64,000 nt of DNA from Paenibacillus farraposensis (GCF_020736845.1 NZ_JAFFQR010000008.1:124001-188000); one strand, 5' to 3'. Shown: positions 36,493-46,450, numbered from the stretch's first letter. Notes: generated by a model not told the origin, from the letters alone. Translations and numbers: made by a program.

Positions 36493-37607
36493 ATTACAAC
36501 CCACGCGGTCGCATAGAGTGCGACAGTTTATCGCAGCAAACGGCGGCCTCGAACGGATGATTTCAATCCACGCACTCGCATAGAGTGCGACTACTGTTTT
36601 TAATTTGGTTTGGGGTAGCCTGGGATTTCAATCCACGCACTCGCATAGAGTGCGACGAACGCAAGGCGGGCAGCACCACAAAGCAACTCACTATTTCAAT
36701 CCACGCACTCGCATAGAGTGCGACTATGCCACCTACATCAAACGCCTACGTGATGATGAGGGATTTCAATCCACGCACTCGCATAGAGTGCGACATCGGT
36801 TCAGGAGACTACGGGCAGCCTGCATATCTATTTCAATCCACGCACTCGCATAGAGTGCGACGGTACAGTTGGCATATAACGGAGAAAAACCTGCTATATT
36901 TCAATCCACGCACTCGCATAGAGTGCGACGGTAAGCACTTTATGAGCATCGTATATTTTTTGATTGAAATTTCAATCCACGCACTCGCATAGAGTGCGAC
37001 GAGGCTATCTTGTGGCTATTAGATGACTGGAGTAGGGAATTTCAATCCACGCACTCGCATAGAGTGCGACCAGCGCAGGGCGTTCCAACTCAGGACGTTC
37101 CAGTACAATTTCAATCCACGCACTCGCATAGAGTGCGACGACGCGTGGATAGTGCTGGGGAGTACCTTATATGATTTCAATCCACGCACTCGCATAGAGT
37201 GCGACTTGTTAACGTGGATATTCGAGTACGGTTGGTCATATTTCAATCCACGCACTCGCATAGAGTGCGACCAAACAGGTGGATAGAAACTGTTTTTGAT
37301 TGTGGATATTTCAATCCACGCACTCGCATAGAGTGCGACTAACGACGCAAGGTAAAGTTTCTTGGACAATTAAAGATTTCAATCCACGCACTCGCATAGA
37401 GTGCGACCCAGCGGGGTGCTACCGATGCTTTCGGATTTATATGATTTCAATCCACGCACTCGCATAGAGTGCGACAGAAAAACAGCCAAGCGAGTATTAT
37501 TGCGAAGGTATTTCAATCCACGCACTCGCATAGAGTGCGACGGTCGTCGCACAGCAGGAGGAACATGTTATGGATATTTCAATCCACGCACTCGCATAGA
37601 GTGCGAC
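36493..37607 (-). CRISPR. CRISPR array 2: 17 repeats, 16 spacers (CGCATAG variant)
   Basis: Repeats start at 36493 (degenerate: ATTACAACCCACGCGGTC), 36560, 36625, 36693, 36763, 36830, 36898, 36969, 37039, 37108, 37174, 37240, 37308, 37376, 37444, 37510 and 37576. The plus-strand repeat begins ATTTCAATCCACGCACTC and ends CGCATAGAGTGCGAC. The degenerate copy lies at the low-coordinate end, the expected leader-distal end. The leader is on the right. Largest array of the locus. Confidence 0.98.
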
Positions 37608-37790
37608 AGCGAAAATGGGTCAAATCTTCCCCATTTAAGTAATATTCTAGCGTTATTTCGGTCAAAACGCATCCATTATTACTTCAATCCCTTGCAATCC
37701 GTTCACATCTTGTTCACTTTCGACGTATTTTCGACAAAATCTGAGGTGCGAAGGACCCGGGAAGTTCATGTGAGCTTCACATTCGCACCT
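37608..37790 (-). promoter_or_regulatory. CRISPR leader 2
   Basis: Begins AGCGAAAATG beside the last repeat. It contains the AGGTGCGAA (37744-37752) / TTCGCACCT (37782-37790) inverted repeat with the inner TGTGAGCTTCACA. The stretch in between is the most diverged of the four leaders. Confidence 0.75.
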
Positions 37791-37846
37791 GAACAAAATT
37801 GCTTTCACAAAGTTCTTTTAACTTGGCAGAAAATACGTGCCTGGAC

Positions 37847-38970
37847 TTATTTTATCTTTGCCAGCTCTGCCAACTGTGATGGAGGAAGCTCACCTTCGAA
37901 TATATTTAATTCATCGATAGCGCCTTTAAAAACAGGGTCCCACCAGTTAACACCTAAGCTAAACGTTCCGGCTTTGGATGTAAATATATTCGGAAATCCT
38001 GCGCCTGTTAACTGAAGTTTGCCGTTCACATACACGGATAACACTCCGTTGTCTACCGTGAAGGCCAGATGCGTCCACTCATTGGCTTTGATTTTCATAC
38101 CAGTGCTGCCGTTATACCGAGGTGAGCCGCCGGACCAAAGCATCGTGTTCTCTCCCTCGGGACCTTTGGGCAGCAAACTAATCCAGTGGTTGTTATCCAT
38201 AGCTCCGAAAAAAGTCGGTGTATACAGCGTCAACTCATGGGGAGGAACCCACAATGACACGGAATATGCAGGACCGGATATCATTCCTTGGGGCAGTTGA
38301 ATTCCGGATTTTCCATCCAACAATACCGCTTTGCCGCTTCCCCCCTCAGTGTAGGTAACGGCTCCGCCATCACGATCGATTCGGTCACCGATAACCACTC
38401 CATTGGCAAAAACAACCTTGTGAGCCTTGAGATCATTTTCAAATGGGTACTGTGCCGTCAGCGTTGCCGTCTCATACGGGGATACTGTGATGTTAAAGAT
38501 TTTGTGCTTATTACTCCCCCCTTTGGTAATCGTAGCTGTCAGGGTTGTTGAGGTAGCCTTTTCACCAATTGCAGGACGTTTGACCTCGCCTGTGGCGGAA
38601 ATGACGTTCGGGTCAGAGGTTTTCCAGGTAATCGAGGTTTGCCGACTGCCTTCTTTGGGCAAGGTCAAATTTGCTACCATCCGACTTGTATCACCAAGCT
38701 CCAGCTCACGATATACACTTTCAACTACGGTTGCATCGGATGAATTAGGAAGCTGGCTGCCCCAAGCCATTTCCCCAGTTTGGGATAAACCGCAAATGCC
38801 ATCACATATCGCTTGGTAAATTCATCCCATTGTCTATGAAAACTCCGTCATAGGCGATCCCGCCCAGCGTCAGTTGGACTCTAGCGTCTCCTGCCTTGCG
38901 CCATGTCCCTTGTAGCTCACCTGTGACAGTATGATCTGCTTTTAGCTGAATAATGGATCGGCTACACTTA
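37847..38970 (-). pseudogene. GH43-type arabinanase C-terminal remnant (Ig-like and LamG domains)
   Basis: The right end encodes a piece resembling the C-terminal domain of endo-arabinanases (IIQLKADHTVTGELQGTW, TLGGIAYDGVFI). After a one-base shift it continues WDEFTKRYVMAF, and after another it becomes ALSQTGEMAWGSQL-like and runs on. The intact 308-codon stretch (38770 to 37847) holds a bacterial Ig-like domain (SITWKTSDPNVISATGEVKRP) and a LamG/concanavalin-like domain (WTHLAFTVDNGVLSVYVNGKL). The catalytic domain is missing; the gene is cut near 38970, where the IS element begins. A secreted plant-polysaccharide hydrolase has decayed here. Confidence 0.7.
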
Positions 38971-39033
38971 GTTGGAGAAGAAAAATAAGGGCTTGTAGAA
39001 TAAACCTATCATGTTAAGGAGCGGATCTCTACA

Positions 39034-39318
39034 ATGCCAAAACAACAACGGCAAACCTTCACCTCAGAATTTAAAAAGCAAATGGTGCAACTCTATGAAA
39101 ACGGGAAATCCCGGGCAACGATTGTGGAGGAATATGGACTCACAGCTTCAGCTTTAGATCGCTGGATCAAGCAAGCTTAGACGTCAGGATCCTTCAAGGA
39201 GAAAGACAATCGTTCTTCAGATGAAAACGAGCTGATGGCTTTGCGAAAAGAGAACCAGCGTTTGAAGATGGAGGTCGATATTTTAAAGCAAGCCGCGCTG
39301 ATCAGGGGACGAAAGTAG
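39034..39318 (+). pseudogene. IS3-type transposase OrfA, amber-interrupted
   Basis: MPKQQRQTFTSEFKKQMVQL begins a typical OrfA helix-turn-helix (YGLTASALDRWIKQA). TAG at 39178-39180 stops it at codon 49. The same frame continues as TSGSFKEKDN and the leucine zipper ENELMALRKENQRLKMEVDILKQAALI to a TAG at 39316. A single nonsense change would explain this. Confidence 0.8.
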
Positions 39319-40155
39319 CTATCATCCTGAACAATCGTGATAAATACTCAGTATCAGCAATGTGCGATGTCCTACAAATGGCAAGAAGTACGTTCTACTA
39401 TGAAGCCAGGGAACGGGTCCATGAAGACGATATGACCGAAGCGGTTGTGGATATCTTCCACAAAAACCGAAAAGCCTACGGCACACGGCAAGATCAAGGT
39501 CAAGCTCCATGAACGCGGATTCGTGGTGTCCAGACGCCGAATTGGCCGCATCATGAAAGCACAAGGACTGGTTTCCACGTACACGGTGGCGCAGTATAAG
39601 CCGCATAAAGCCGCATGCAACGAAGAAGCTACAGCCAACATCCTGAATCGTAAATTTGACCAAACCGAGACCAGGCGCTTCGCTGTCATCGACCTGACCT
39701 ATGTGAAGGTTCAGCACCAGTGGCACTACATTTGCGTACTCGTTGACCTGTTCAATCGAGAGATTATCGGTCATAGTGCAGGTCCGAACAAGGACGCTGC
39801 TCTGATTTCTCGGGCCTTTGCCACAGTACAGGGTGATCTGCATCAAATTCAGTGGTTTCCTACAGACCGTGGCAGTGAATTTAAAAATGAAAAGATGAAC
39901 GAGCTTCTGGAAACTTTTAAGATCGGTCGTTCACTGAGCATGAAAGGCTGTCCCTATGACAATGCCGTAGCGGAAGCCACCTACAAGGTCATGAAAACCG
40001 AGTTCGTAAACCAGATGGAATTTCAGAGCCTTCATCATTTGGAGATCGAACTATATGATTACGTCAACTGGTTTAATAAGCATCGCATTCACGGAACACT
40101 GGGATACATAAAACCTGTTCAGTACCGCCAAGAGGCCCTTAAAAAAGTTGTCTGA
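39315..40155 (+). pseudogene. IS3-type transposase OrfB (DDE), frameshifted
   Basis: The OrfB frame opens with VAIILNNRDKYSVSAMCDVL and runs to KAYGTR near 39488. There an extra base shifts it; the rest continues as KIKVKLHERGFVVSRRRIGRIM in another frame. The integrase core has DLTYVKV, TDRGSEF and the E region GCPYDNAVAEATYKVMKTE, ending with NKHRIHGTLGYIKPVQYR. Catalytic residues are present but the frameshift inactivates the gene. Confidence 0.85.
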
Positions 40156-40209
40156 TTTACTGTTGACAATCCACCTAAGGTGTATTGAAATTTGTATTTC
40201 TTATTTTAA

Positions 40210-40576
40210 ATTTCAATACACGCACTCATATAGAGTGCGACCTTTATTCACTCCGTACTTCTCCTGAAACTGTTGATTTCAATCCACGCACTCATATAAA
40301 GTGCGACCTAACGTATCGGCCTCCGATTAGGTCGCCGGAAGACAATTTCAATCCACGCACTCATATAGAGTGCGACGAGCTATACGGAAAAAGACGCTAT
40401 GGTTATGCGTATTTCAATCCACGCACTCATATAGAGTGCGACGTGCAGAGGTTCGTGATCAACCGGAATACCTAATAATTTCAATCCACGCACTCATATA
40501 GAGTGCGACATCGGCAAACGGAACTTTGGCCCGGTGCATTTGAAATTTCAATCCACGCACTCATATAGAGTGCGAC
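40210..40576 (-). CRISPR. CRISPR array 3: 6 repeats, 5 spacers (CATATAG variant)
   Basis: Repeats start at 40210 (one change, ATTTCAATACACG), 40276 (ATATAAAG variant), 40345, 40411, 40478 and 40545. The plus-strand repeat ends CATATAGAGTGCGAC. The left end abuts the IS element, so older spacers may have been lost. The leader is on the right. Confidence 0.97.
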
Positions 40577-40759
40577 AGCGAAAATGTGCCCAATTGATCC
40601 AAAAAAGGGTATCTATTCGGTACATTTTCAAAATAAACAATACCAAAAAAGCCTGAATCTACGATTGACTTTTATGAATGACAACTGATTAAAATCCTTT
40701 TCGAAAATTTCGAGGTGCGAAGGACCCAGGGATTTTATGTGAGCTTCACATTCGCACCT
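40577..40759 (-). promoter_or_regulatory. CRISPR leader 3
   Basis: Begins AGCGAAAATG; closely similar to leader 4 (CCCAATTGATCC, GTATCTATTCGGTAC, GAATCTACGATTGACTTTTA). The inverted repeat arms are at 40713-40721 and 40751-40759. Confidence 0.8.
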
Positions 40760-40821
40760 TAACCAAAATATTACAATCAGAATACCATAAATCCTTTTTC
40801 CGTCATAGAAATGCTTTCATA

Positions 40822-41631
40822 CTAAAACAATAAAGATTCTGCCCCATCAATCACAATTTGCGCACCCGTAATGTGGCGCGAATGATCAGAGGCCAGGAAT
40901 GTTACCAAATCAGCTACCTGCTCAGGTTGACCGGGCCCATTTGCCAGCGGCTGCCCTCCTTCGGGAAAATGAACGGGAATGGTAATCTGCTTTAACCTTT
41001 CGGATTTCTCTGTTGTTTCATCAATATTGGTCGAAATGGCACCAGGATAAATGACATTGACCCGAATACGGAATTTGGCCAGCTCCAGCGCAGCCATTTT
41101 AGCGAACCCGGTTTGACCTGCCTTCGAAGTGCTATACGCTGACATCCCAAAGCTGGTAAACCGCTGATTTCCATTAATGGAGCTGGTAATGATAATGCTG
41201 CCGCCACCGTTTTTTTTCAAATGAGGTACCGCATACTTCACCGTCAGGAAGGTACCATCGAGATTTATAGACAGCGTTTGCCGCCAATCCTCAATGCTCA
41301 AATCCTCAATCGGTCCAAGCACACCGTTAATCCCTGCATTGGCAAAAACGATGTTCAGGCCGCCAAACAGTTCAACTGCTTCCAGAACTGCTTTTTCTAC
41401 GCGAACCGGGTCGGCAATATCCACATCAAACGCACGGGCTGAGCCTTCTCGTATCGCATTAATCTCTCTTTCCGTCTCCAAAATCCGCTCATTACTTACG
41501 TCAAAAAGGGAGACATTCGCTCCTTCTCTCGCCATTTGGATGGCTGTTGCTTTACCAATTCCAGAACCGGCCCCCGTAATTAGAGCAGTTTTACCTTCAA
41601 AGCGCGGGCTTCCTGAAGGTGTGTAGCTCAT
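40822..41631 (-). CDS. SDR family oxidoreductase
   Basis: 269 aa short-chain dehydrogenase. The cofactor motif is LITGAGSGIGKATA (residues 17-30), NAGI follows near 97, and the catalytic triad Ser (IITSSINGN), Tyr and Lys (SAYSTSKAG) is complete. It uses NAD(P)(H); the substrate is unknown. AAAGGAG precedes the ATG. It is a lone metabolic gene between arrays 3 and 4, with no link to CRISPR function evident. Confidence 0.88.
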   Translation of the reverse strand: MSYTPSGSPRFEGKTALITGAGSGIGKATAIQMAREGANVSLFDVSNERILETEREINAIREGSARAFDVDIADPVRVEKAVLEAVELFGGLNIVFANAGINGVLGPIEDLSIEDWRQTLSINLDGTFLTVKYAVPHLKKNGGGSIIITSSINGNQRFTSFGMSAYSTSKAGQTGFAKMAALELAKFRIRVNVIYPGAISTNIDETTEKSERLKQITIPVHFPEGGQPLANGPGQPEQVADLVTFLASDHSRHITGAQIVIDGAESLLF

Positions 41632-41768
41632 ATGTATCGCTCCTTTCAGTATCCTGTATATTCACAAGATTACCCAAAAGGGTATACTTTATAATCACCA
41701 TTTTTGCGCATTATTTGCCATTTCTTTTCTTTACTTAAAAAAAGAGAGTATTACTTCATTTTCGGGAT

Positions 41769-42403
41769 ATTTCAATCCACGCACTCATGTAGAGTGCGAC
41801 GAGAGGGCTCGAAGGCCAGTTACGAGCGGTAACGCATTTCAATCCACGCACTCATGTAGAGTGCGACAACACCACCAGATGCAACACAAGAGTTCTATGT
41901 GAATTTCAATCCACGCACTCATATAGAGTGCGACCGTAGGCGTAATTCGTGGATATGCTCCTGTAATGATTATTTCAATCCACGCACTCATATAGAGTGC
42001 GACCCGGGTCCTGTCTCCAGCTTGGCTAATGGCTTGGTAATTTCAATCCACGCACTCATATAGAGTGCGACACAATAAAGGTACGATATTATATTCATGA
42101 CATGCCTATTTCAATCCACGCACTCATATAGAGTGCGACGCCAACAACAACATGGGGCCGACAATGAGTGCAAATTTCAATCCACGCACTCATATAGAGT
42201 GCGACTTGGTCAGGATTAAAGACGGACAGCCCTTGTGTGATTTCAATCCACGCACTCATATAGAGTGCGACGATAGGTGAGTCTGGACAACTACCATCAT
42301 AACAATTTCAATCCACGCACTCATATAGAGTGCGACGGGCAGACAGCCGTTGAAACCGACCAATTCGCGGGATTTCAATCCACGCACTCATATAGAGTGC
42401 GAC
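41769..42403 (-). CRISPR. CRISPR array 4: 10 repeats, 9 spacers (CATATAG variant)
   Basis: Repeats start at 41769, 41836, 41903, 41972, 42040, 42108, 42174, 42240, 42305 and 42372. The two left, leader-distal copies read CATGTAG in place of CATATAG. The same repeat as array 3 and a near-identical leader show the two arrays share a recent origin. Confidence 0.98.
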
Positions 42404-42587
42404 AGCGAAAATGCACCCAATTGATCCCAAAAAGGTATCTATTCGGTACGTTTTTAAAACAAACGATGCCGAAAAAGCTTGAATCTACGATTGACTTTTA
42501 TCCATGACAACCAATTTAAATCCTTTTCGACAAAATTTCGAGGTGCGAAGGACCCGGGAATTTTATGTGAGCTTCACATTCGCACCT
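42404..42587 (-). promoter_or_regulatory. CRISPR leader 4
   Basis: Begins AGCGAAAATG; inverted repeat arms AGGTGCGAA 42541-42549 and TTCGCACCT 42579-42587. Similarity to the other leaders stops right after the outer arm. Confidence 0.8.
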
Positions 42588-42618
42588 TGCTGGACCAGCA
42601 GGATCGTGTTTTATTTTC

Positions 42619-43455
42619 CTACCACTGCAATTCAATAAATGCAGCATCATCGTCCAGTCCCCCGGTATGGGATGCATCGAGCAATACTTGTATCTGCTCA
42701 TCAGGAACAGGCTCGCGAATAGGGTCCAAATCGGATAAACCGTCGGTATACACCTGTAATCTCATCGGCATCTCCGCGGGTATGCTTCTCTCGTACCAAT
42801 GAGGCTTCCCTCCGATCAATCCCCGGTTGGTGGACCAGCGCTCGGCGGTAGAAAAGGTGTGATCGAACAACTCGCTGATTTCCTCCGTACCGTTCCACAG
42901 CCGCAAGCGTGAATCTCCCTGCCAGGCCAGTCTCAATCGCCCGCGGGTACCGCGGTTTGGGAGCTCAATTCGACCACAAATATACATGGACTGGCTTCCC
43001 TGGCGACGCTTGTCCTCCAGTACAGAACGCATAAACCCGGATTCGTGTTCCAGAGGCTCCCGATCCAGCTCCTCTGTAGCCGCACTAGCCAAACGATCAA
43101 GATACATTTTCAGTTGATCAGCAGACAGATCCCGTCCCTCTTCCAACCAGCCCATCAAAGAGGAACCCAGATAGCGGGCTGCAAAATCTCCTCGGTAACT
43201 AAGCCCGACACCGTCACACAAGACAAAACAACAAACGGATTTATGAATGCGCACTGCGGCAAAATCCTGACCGCTTTCCCCCATGCTAGCAGACTCGGCA
43301 GACCTTCCATACCCATACCGACACGTAAAACGACTGTGATGTGATGTTACACGCTGATCGCCCGTCTGAGAGCTTATATATGCAAACTGCTGAGACAGCC
43401 TTGCATGCATTCCCTTTCTTTTGCTCGCAGGGAGCAGGGACAGCAGTGGATTCAT
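42619..43455 (-). CDS. PP2C-like protein phosphatase of the T7SS-linked locus
   Basis: 278 aa. PP2C-like motifs are in order: GESGQDFAAVRIHKSVCCFVLCDGVGLSYRGDFAARYLG (metal-binding DG), WQGDSRLRLW, VYTDGLSDL and the final LDDDAAFIEL. It should remove phosphate from Ser/Thr residues, probably opposing the kinase two genes upstream. The start at 43455 has GGGAGG upstream; a longer frame does not. It lies 13 bp after the VWA gene. Confidence 0.8.
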   Translation of the reverse strand: MNPLLSLLPASKRKGMHARLSQQFAYISSQTGDQRVTSHHSRFTCRYGYGRSAESASMGESGQDFAAVRIHKSVCCFVLCDGVGLSYRGDFAARYLGSSLMGWLEEGRDLSADQLKMYLDRLASAATEELDREPLEHESGFMRSVLEDKRRQGSQSMYICGRIELPNRGTRGRLRLAWQGDSRLRLWNGTEEISELFDHTFSTAERWSTNRGLIGGKPHWYERSIPAEMPMRLQVYTDGLSDLDPIREPVPDEQIQVLLDASHTGGLDDDAAFIELQW

Positions 43456-43468
43456 GCTTTTACCTCCC

Positions 43469-44221
43469 TTACCGTACAGGCGTTGCGGCCGACATTTGAA
43501 AACCGATGGACACCAGCTCCGCACAGGTTCCAGGCAGCATCATAATCGCCCCTTCACCCAGCTGATAATCTGCCTCAAACAGCATCTCCCGGTAGCTTTC
43601 AGGAAGTACAGAAGACATATTACGCAATTTCACAGCATGCTCATCCTGCAACGGGGTATTATACGTCAAGCCTTTCCAGCGACGGGGGTCCTGGATAGGC
43701 GTCTCCAGCAGTCTGTCGGATAAAAAGATATTTTCCACCAGCACATTACCATCCGGTACGCTCATGCTCATAATGCGCTTAGCAATCGGCTCCGGATCAT
43801 CGCCTGTAGATACTCCATCTGTCATATGGCATACCAGAGGAGCAGGGCAATCCTGCATTCCCGGCAGTTCTGCCTGTAAAATACGCTCCGCTTGCAGGAA
43901 CGCTTTGGCCGAATCTGAAAACCGTTTGGGTGTCAAATCGGGCAGCGAACCAATCGCCGCGATTTCATCAATCCCTTTTACACCATTCAATAGATCATAT
44001 ACGTCATCGCTATAAGCCAAAATCGCAATCCGATAGCGTGCAGTCAGGCGATTCCCTTTGGTGGATCGAAAGACCATCTGCCGGATCGCCAGCGATATAG
44101 CCTCATACACAACGTCAATACGCCGTCGCCCCTCCATCAGCATGTTCATCGATGCGCTGATGTCAATCAGGTAAATGATCAGGGCGGGGGTACGCTGTGA
44201 TGCCTGTATTGTATAGTTCAT
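43469..44221 (-). CDS. VWA-domain protein
   Basis: 250 aa von Willebrand A domain with the MIDAS motif DISASM near residue 21 and further metal ligands at HMTDG. It probably binds a protein partner through Mg2+. TerY-type VWA proteins are often paired with a PP2C phosphatase and a kinase, as here. No signal peptide is seen. It lies about 70 bp after the kinase gene. Confidence 0.8.
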   Translation of the reverse strand: MNYTIQASQRTPALIIYLIDISASMNMLMEGRRRIDVVYEAISLAIRQMVFRSTKGNRLTARYRIAILAYSDDVYDLLNGVKGIDEIAAIGSLPDLTPKRFSDSAKAFLQAERILQAELPGMQDCPAPLVCHMTDGVSTGDDPEPIAKRIMSMSVPDGNVLVENIFLSDRLLETPIQDPRRWKGLTYNTPLQDEHAVKLRNMSSVLPESYREMLFEADYQLGEGAIMMLPGTCAELVSIGFQMSAATPVR

Positions 44222-44292
44222 AGTTTACACATGCTCCCCTCAGTTACCTTCCAGCTCTATTTATCCATCTATCTCATATAAATATATGCAAA

Positions 44293-46344
44293 TTAAATTT
44301 TAGGCAGTCTAAAATTCGTATCACTTAAAAAATTATAAATAGAAGAAGCCCGATATCCCACTTCGCCTACCGAACGATAATAGGATGGATTACTATCATA
44401 TAATGCTCTGAATTTATTGGCAAAGCTTTTCGCCTTTGCCGTGCTTCCCCCCTCCTGGGAGGCATAAGCCTTGTTATACAGGGTAATAAGGTTGAGAACA
44501 TTCTCCTTGTTGCGTACATGAACTGACGCTTTTCGTTGTTCTTCCGCCTCGGCCGAAGCCTTACGGGCTGCTCCTTCCTTGGCTGCACGGGCTTGCTGGT
44601 CCTTTTTCCAGGCCAAATACTTTTCATACTTCGCCTGCTGATCATACGCCTTTTGCGCGGCCAGCTTGACAGCCGCCTGCTTTTCTTTTTCCTTTTGCGC
44701 TAGATACGCTTCATATTTGACCTGTTGATCAATCAGAGCCTGCTGTTTTTTTTGCTCTTCCTGCTGCTTTTGGGCAGCAAGGGCCTGTTGGTTGGCCTGC
44801 TGTCTGGCCTTTTCTTCCGCTTCCTGCAGTTGCTTTTCAGCCAGCGCCTTTTGCACGGCCTCCTGCTCGGCATCCAGCTTGGCTTCTTCCGCCTTCGCAG
44901 CCTCTTCCTGTTTGGCTGCTTCAATTTGCCGCTGGTTGGATTGATCCGCAAGAATGTTAACGGCCGGAATTCCAGCCGCTAGCAGAACGACCGCAGCAGC
45001 AGTTGATATGATAAACGGTTTGGAACGATACCAGGCTGCCAGTTTTTTTGGCTGCTCCGGTGTCTCGGGATTTAACTGTTCCTCCAGTCCGGTGATCGCA
45101 GCCGATACCTCCACATGTAGAGGACTGCCTTCTTCCACAAAATGGTATAACGAGCGATATACCTCCAGCGCTGCAGCAGGTTTGTTTTGCTGCTCAAGCT
45201 CGCGGGCTTGTCGGAACAGTTTGTCCGTTACCCCTCGCTCCCCCTGCTCCTCAGCGGCGTGATTTAGCATTGCAGCCTGCTCGGCTCCGAGCGGTGCAAC
45301 CCAAGAGGAGCCTGCCTCAACAGAGGAACTTTCCGTAGCTGCCGCTTCCGCTGATACTGCTGTTTCCGCCGTCTCCAGCTCCGTCGCCTCTGCTTCAACA
45401 GGAATATCCTGTTCCGTTATTGCATTAAGTACAACCAGCCACTCCCCAAAGGTCGGGCAGCTGCTTAAATCCTGACTGTCCCAGGCACGGCTGAACAGCT
45501 CTACCACCTTGCTCCCCCAGCGCATTTCCAGCGATTTTCGCAATATGAAATAACGCTCGCAAGGTGTCTGCATTTCATGCTGGTCAAAATAACTTTCGCC
45601 CCATGCTTTATCTGCGATGACACGGTCAGACCAGCCCAGCATTTCTCCAATAATAATGGCCCCTGCAAAACGGTCTGCATATGCGCTCCATAACCCGCTG
45701 TGAACGGTGCGGTGTGCAGCATATCCCGGTGAACCTGCCAATAGGGCGTCCGGACGATCCATTTTGGTACTATACATTTGCTCCACGTCCACCAGTTGTA
45801 CAGCTGACGTGCCTTCAGGCAGTTCCACTTCAGAAAAAAACGGAAGCATGACATTGGGCGCTGATAAATCACAATGCGCCAGTCCTTTTTGTTCCATAGC
45901 CGAACCGATCCCTGCCAGCGCTCTGGCCAAAGCCAGACTATCGGAAGCCTCAAGTGGACGCTGAGCTGTAAGACAATCGAACCACGTCGTACCATGAATC
46001 CACGGCATTAGTACCGCATACAGCAAGTCAGGCTGCTCGGCGATCAGACTTCCGTTTCTTTCTGGAGTGAGCACATCACGCTTGCATACCTGCAAACCGG
46101 GAATATCCCCGTATGCTTCCATATGCTCAGATTGATAAACCATAGCCGGGATACGGAACTTCGGGAAAAACACTTTAAGGGCTTTAGCCTCATGCGGTGC
46201 TCCACTTTTAGCATCCAGCCGATATACAATGCCCTGTCGTCCCGCTTGAGCATAGGCCAAACCGGGTGCAGCCGGATGTCGTCCAACCACATAGACTGTG
46301 CCGTTTATGATCAATTCATCTCCCGGATTCGGTTGAAAAGACAT
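44293..46344 (-). CDS. Membrane Ser/Thr kinase-like protein with long coiled coil
   Basis: 683 aa. The N-terminal protein-kinase fold has a Lys in EAKALKVFFP (about 57), the catalytic loop HCDLSAPNV (about 158) and DVEQ in place of DFG. A Glu/Ala-rich linker follows, then a helical repeat-like region. One membrane helix is at about 443-465 (FIISTAAAVVLLAAGIPAVNIL), followed by a Lys/Glu/Gln/Ala coiled coil of about 150 residues and a small C-terminal domain, presumably outside. The order kinase, helix, coiled coil resembles the T7SS protein EssB/YukC, but EssB is a shorter pseudokinase; here the loop looks active. Confidence 0.75.
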   Translation of the reverse strand: MSFQPNPGDELIINGTVYVVGRHPAAPGLAYAQAGRQGIVYRLDAKSGAPHEAKALKVFFPKFRIPAMVYQSEHMEAYGDIPGLQVCKRDVLTPERNGSLIAEQPDLLYAVLMPWIHGTTWFDCLTAQRPLEASDSLALARALAGIGSAMEQKGLAHCDLSAPNVMLPFFSEVELPEGTSAVQLVDVEQMYSTKMDRPDALLAGSPGYAAHRTVHSGLWSAYADRFAGAIIIGEMLGWSDRVIADKAWGESYFDQHEMQTPCERYFILRKSLEMRWGSKVVELFSRAWDSQDLSSCPTFGEWLVVLNAITEQDIPVEAEATELETAETAVSAEAAATESSSVEAGSSWVAPLGAEQAAMLNHAAEEQGERGVTDKLFRQARELEQQNKPAAALEVYRSLYHFVEEGSPLHVEVSAAITGLEEQLNPETPEQPKKLAAWYRSKPFIISTAAAVVLLAAGIPAVNILADQSNQRQIEAAKQEEAAKAEEAKLDAEQEAVQKALAEKQLQEAEEKARQQANQQALAAQKQQEEQKKQQALIDQQVKYEAYLAQKEKEKQAAVKLAAQKAYDQQAKYEKYLAWKKDQQARAAKEGAARKASAEAEEQRKASVHVRNKENVLNLITLYNKAYASQEGGSTAKAKSFANKFRALYDSNPSYYRSVGEVGYRASSIYNFLSDTNFRLPKI

Positions 46345-46413
46345 GAAACATCCCTCTCCTTACATCGTTCAATATGCTAGTTTCCTTACTTGATTATATC
46401 ATCCATGGATGGC

Positions 46414-46450
46414 AAGAAAACCGGGTGTCCTGAGATCGCCCGGTTTTCTT
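46414..46450. terminator. Terminator between esxA and the kinase gene
   Basis: AAGAAAACCGGG pairs with CCCGGTTTTCTT. The rest of 46345-46638 holds only this and the kinase promoter region. Confidence 0.75.

Larger units (their letters stand above)
38985..40180 (+). mobile_element. IS3-family insertion sequence, inactive
   Basis: A two-gene element (OrfA helix-turn-helix plus OrfB DDE integrase) lies between the arabinanase remnant and array 3. Both frames are broken. Terminal inverted repeats could not be matched by eye, so the ends are approximate; the right side (TTTACTGTTGACAATCCACC) is a plausible IS end and the first repeat of array 3 follows about 30 bp later. Confidence 0.7.

Noticed and set aside
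38971..40185. Terminal inverted repeats of the IS3-type element
   Set aside because: No convincing pair could be matched by eye, so the element boundaries are given as approximate.
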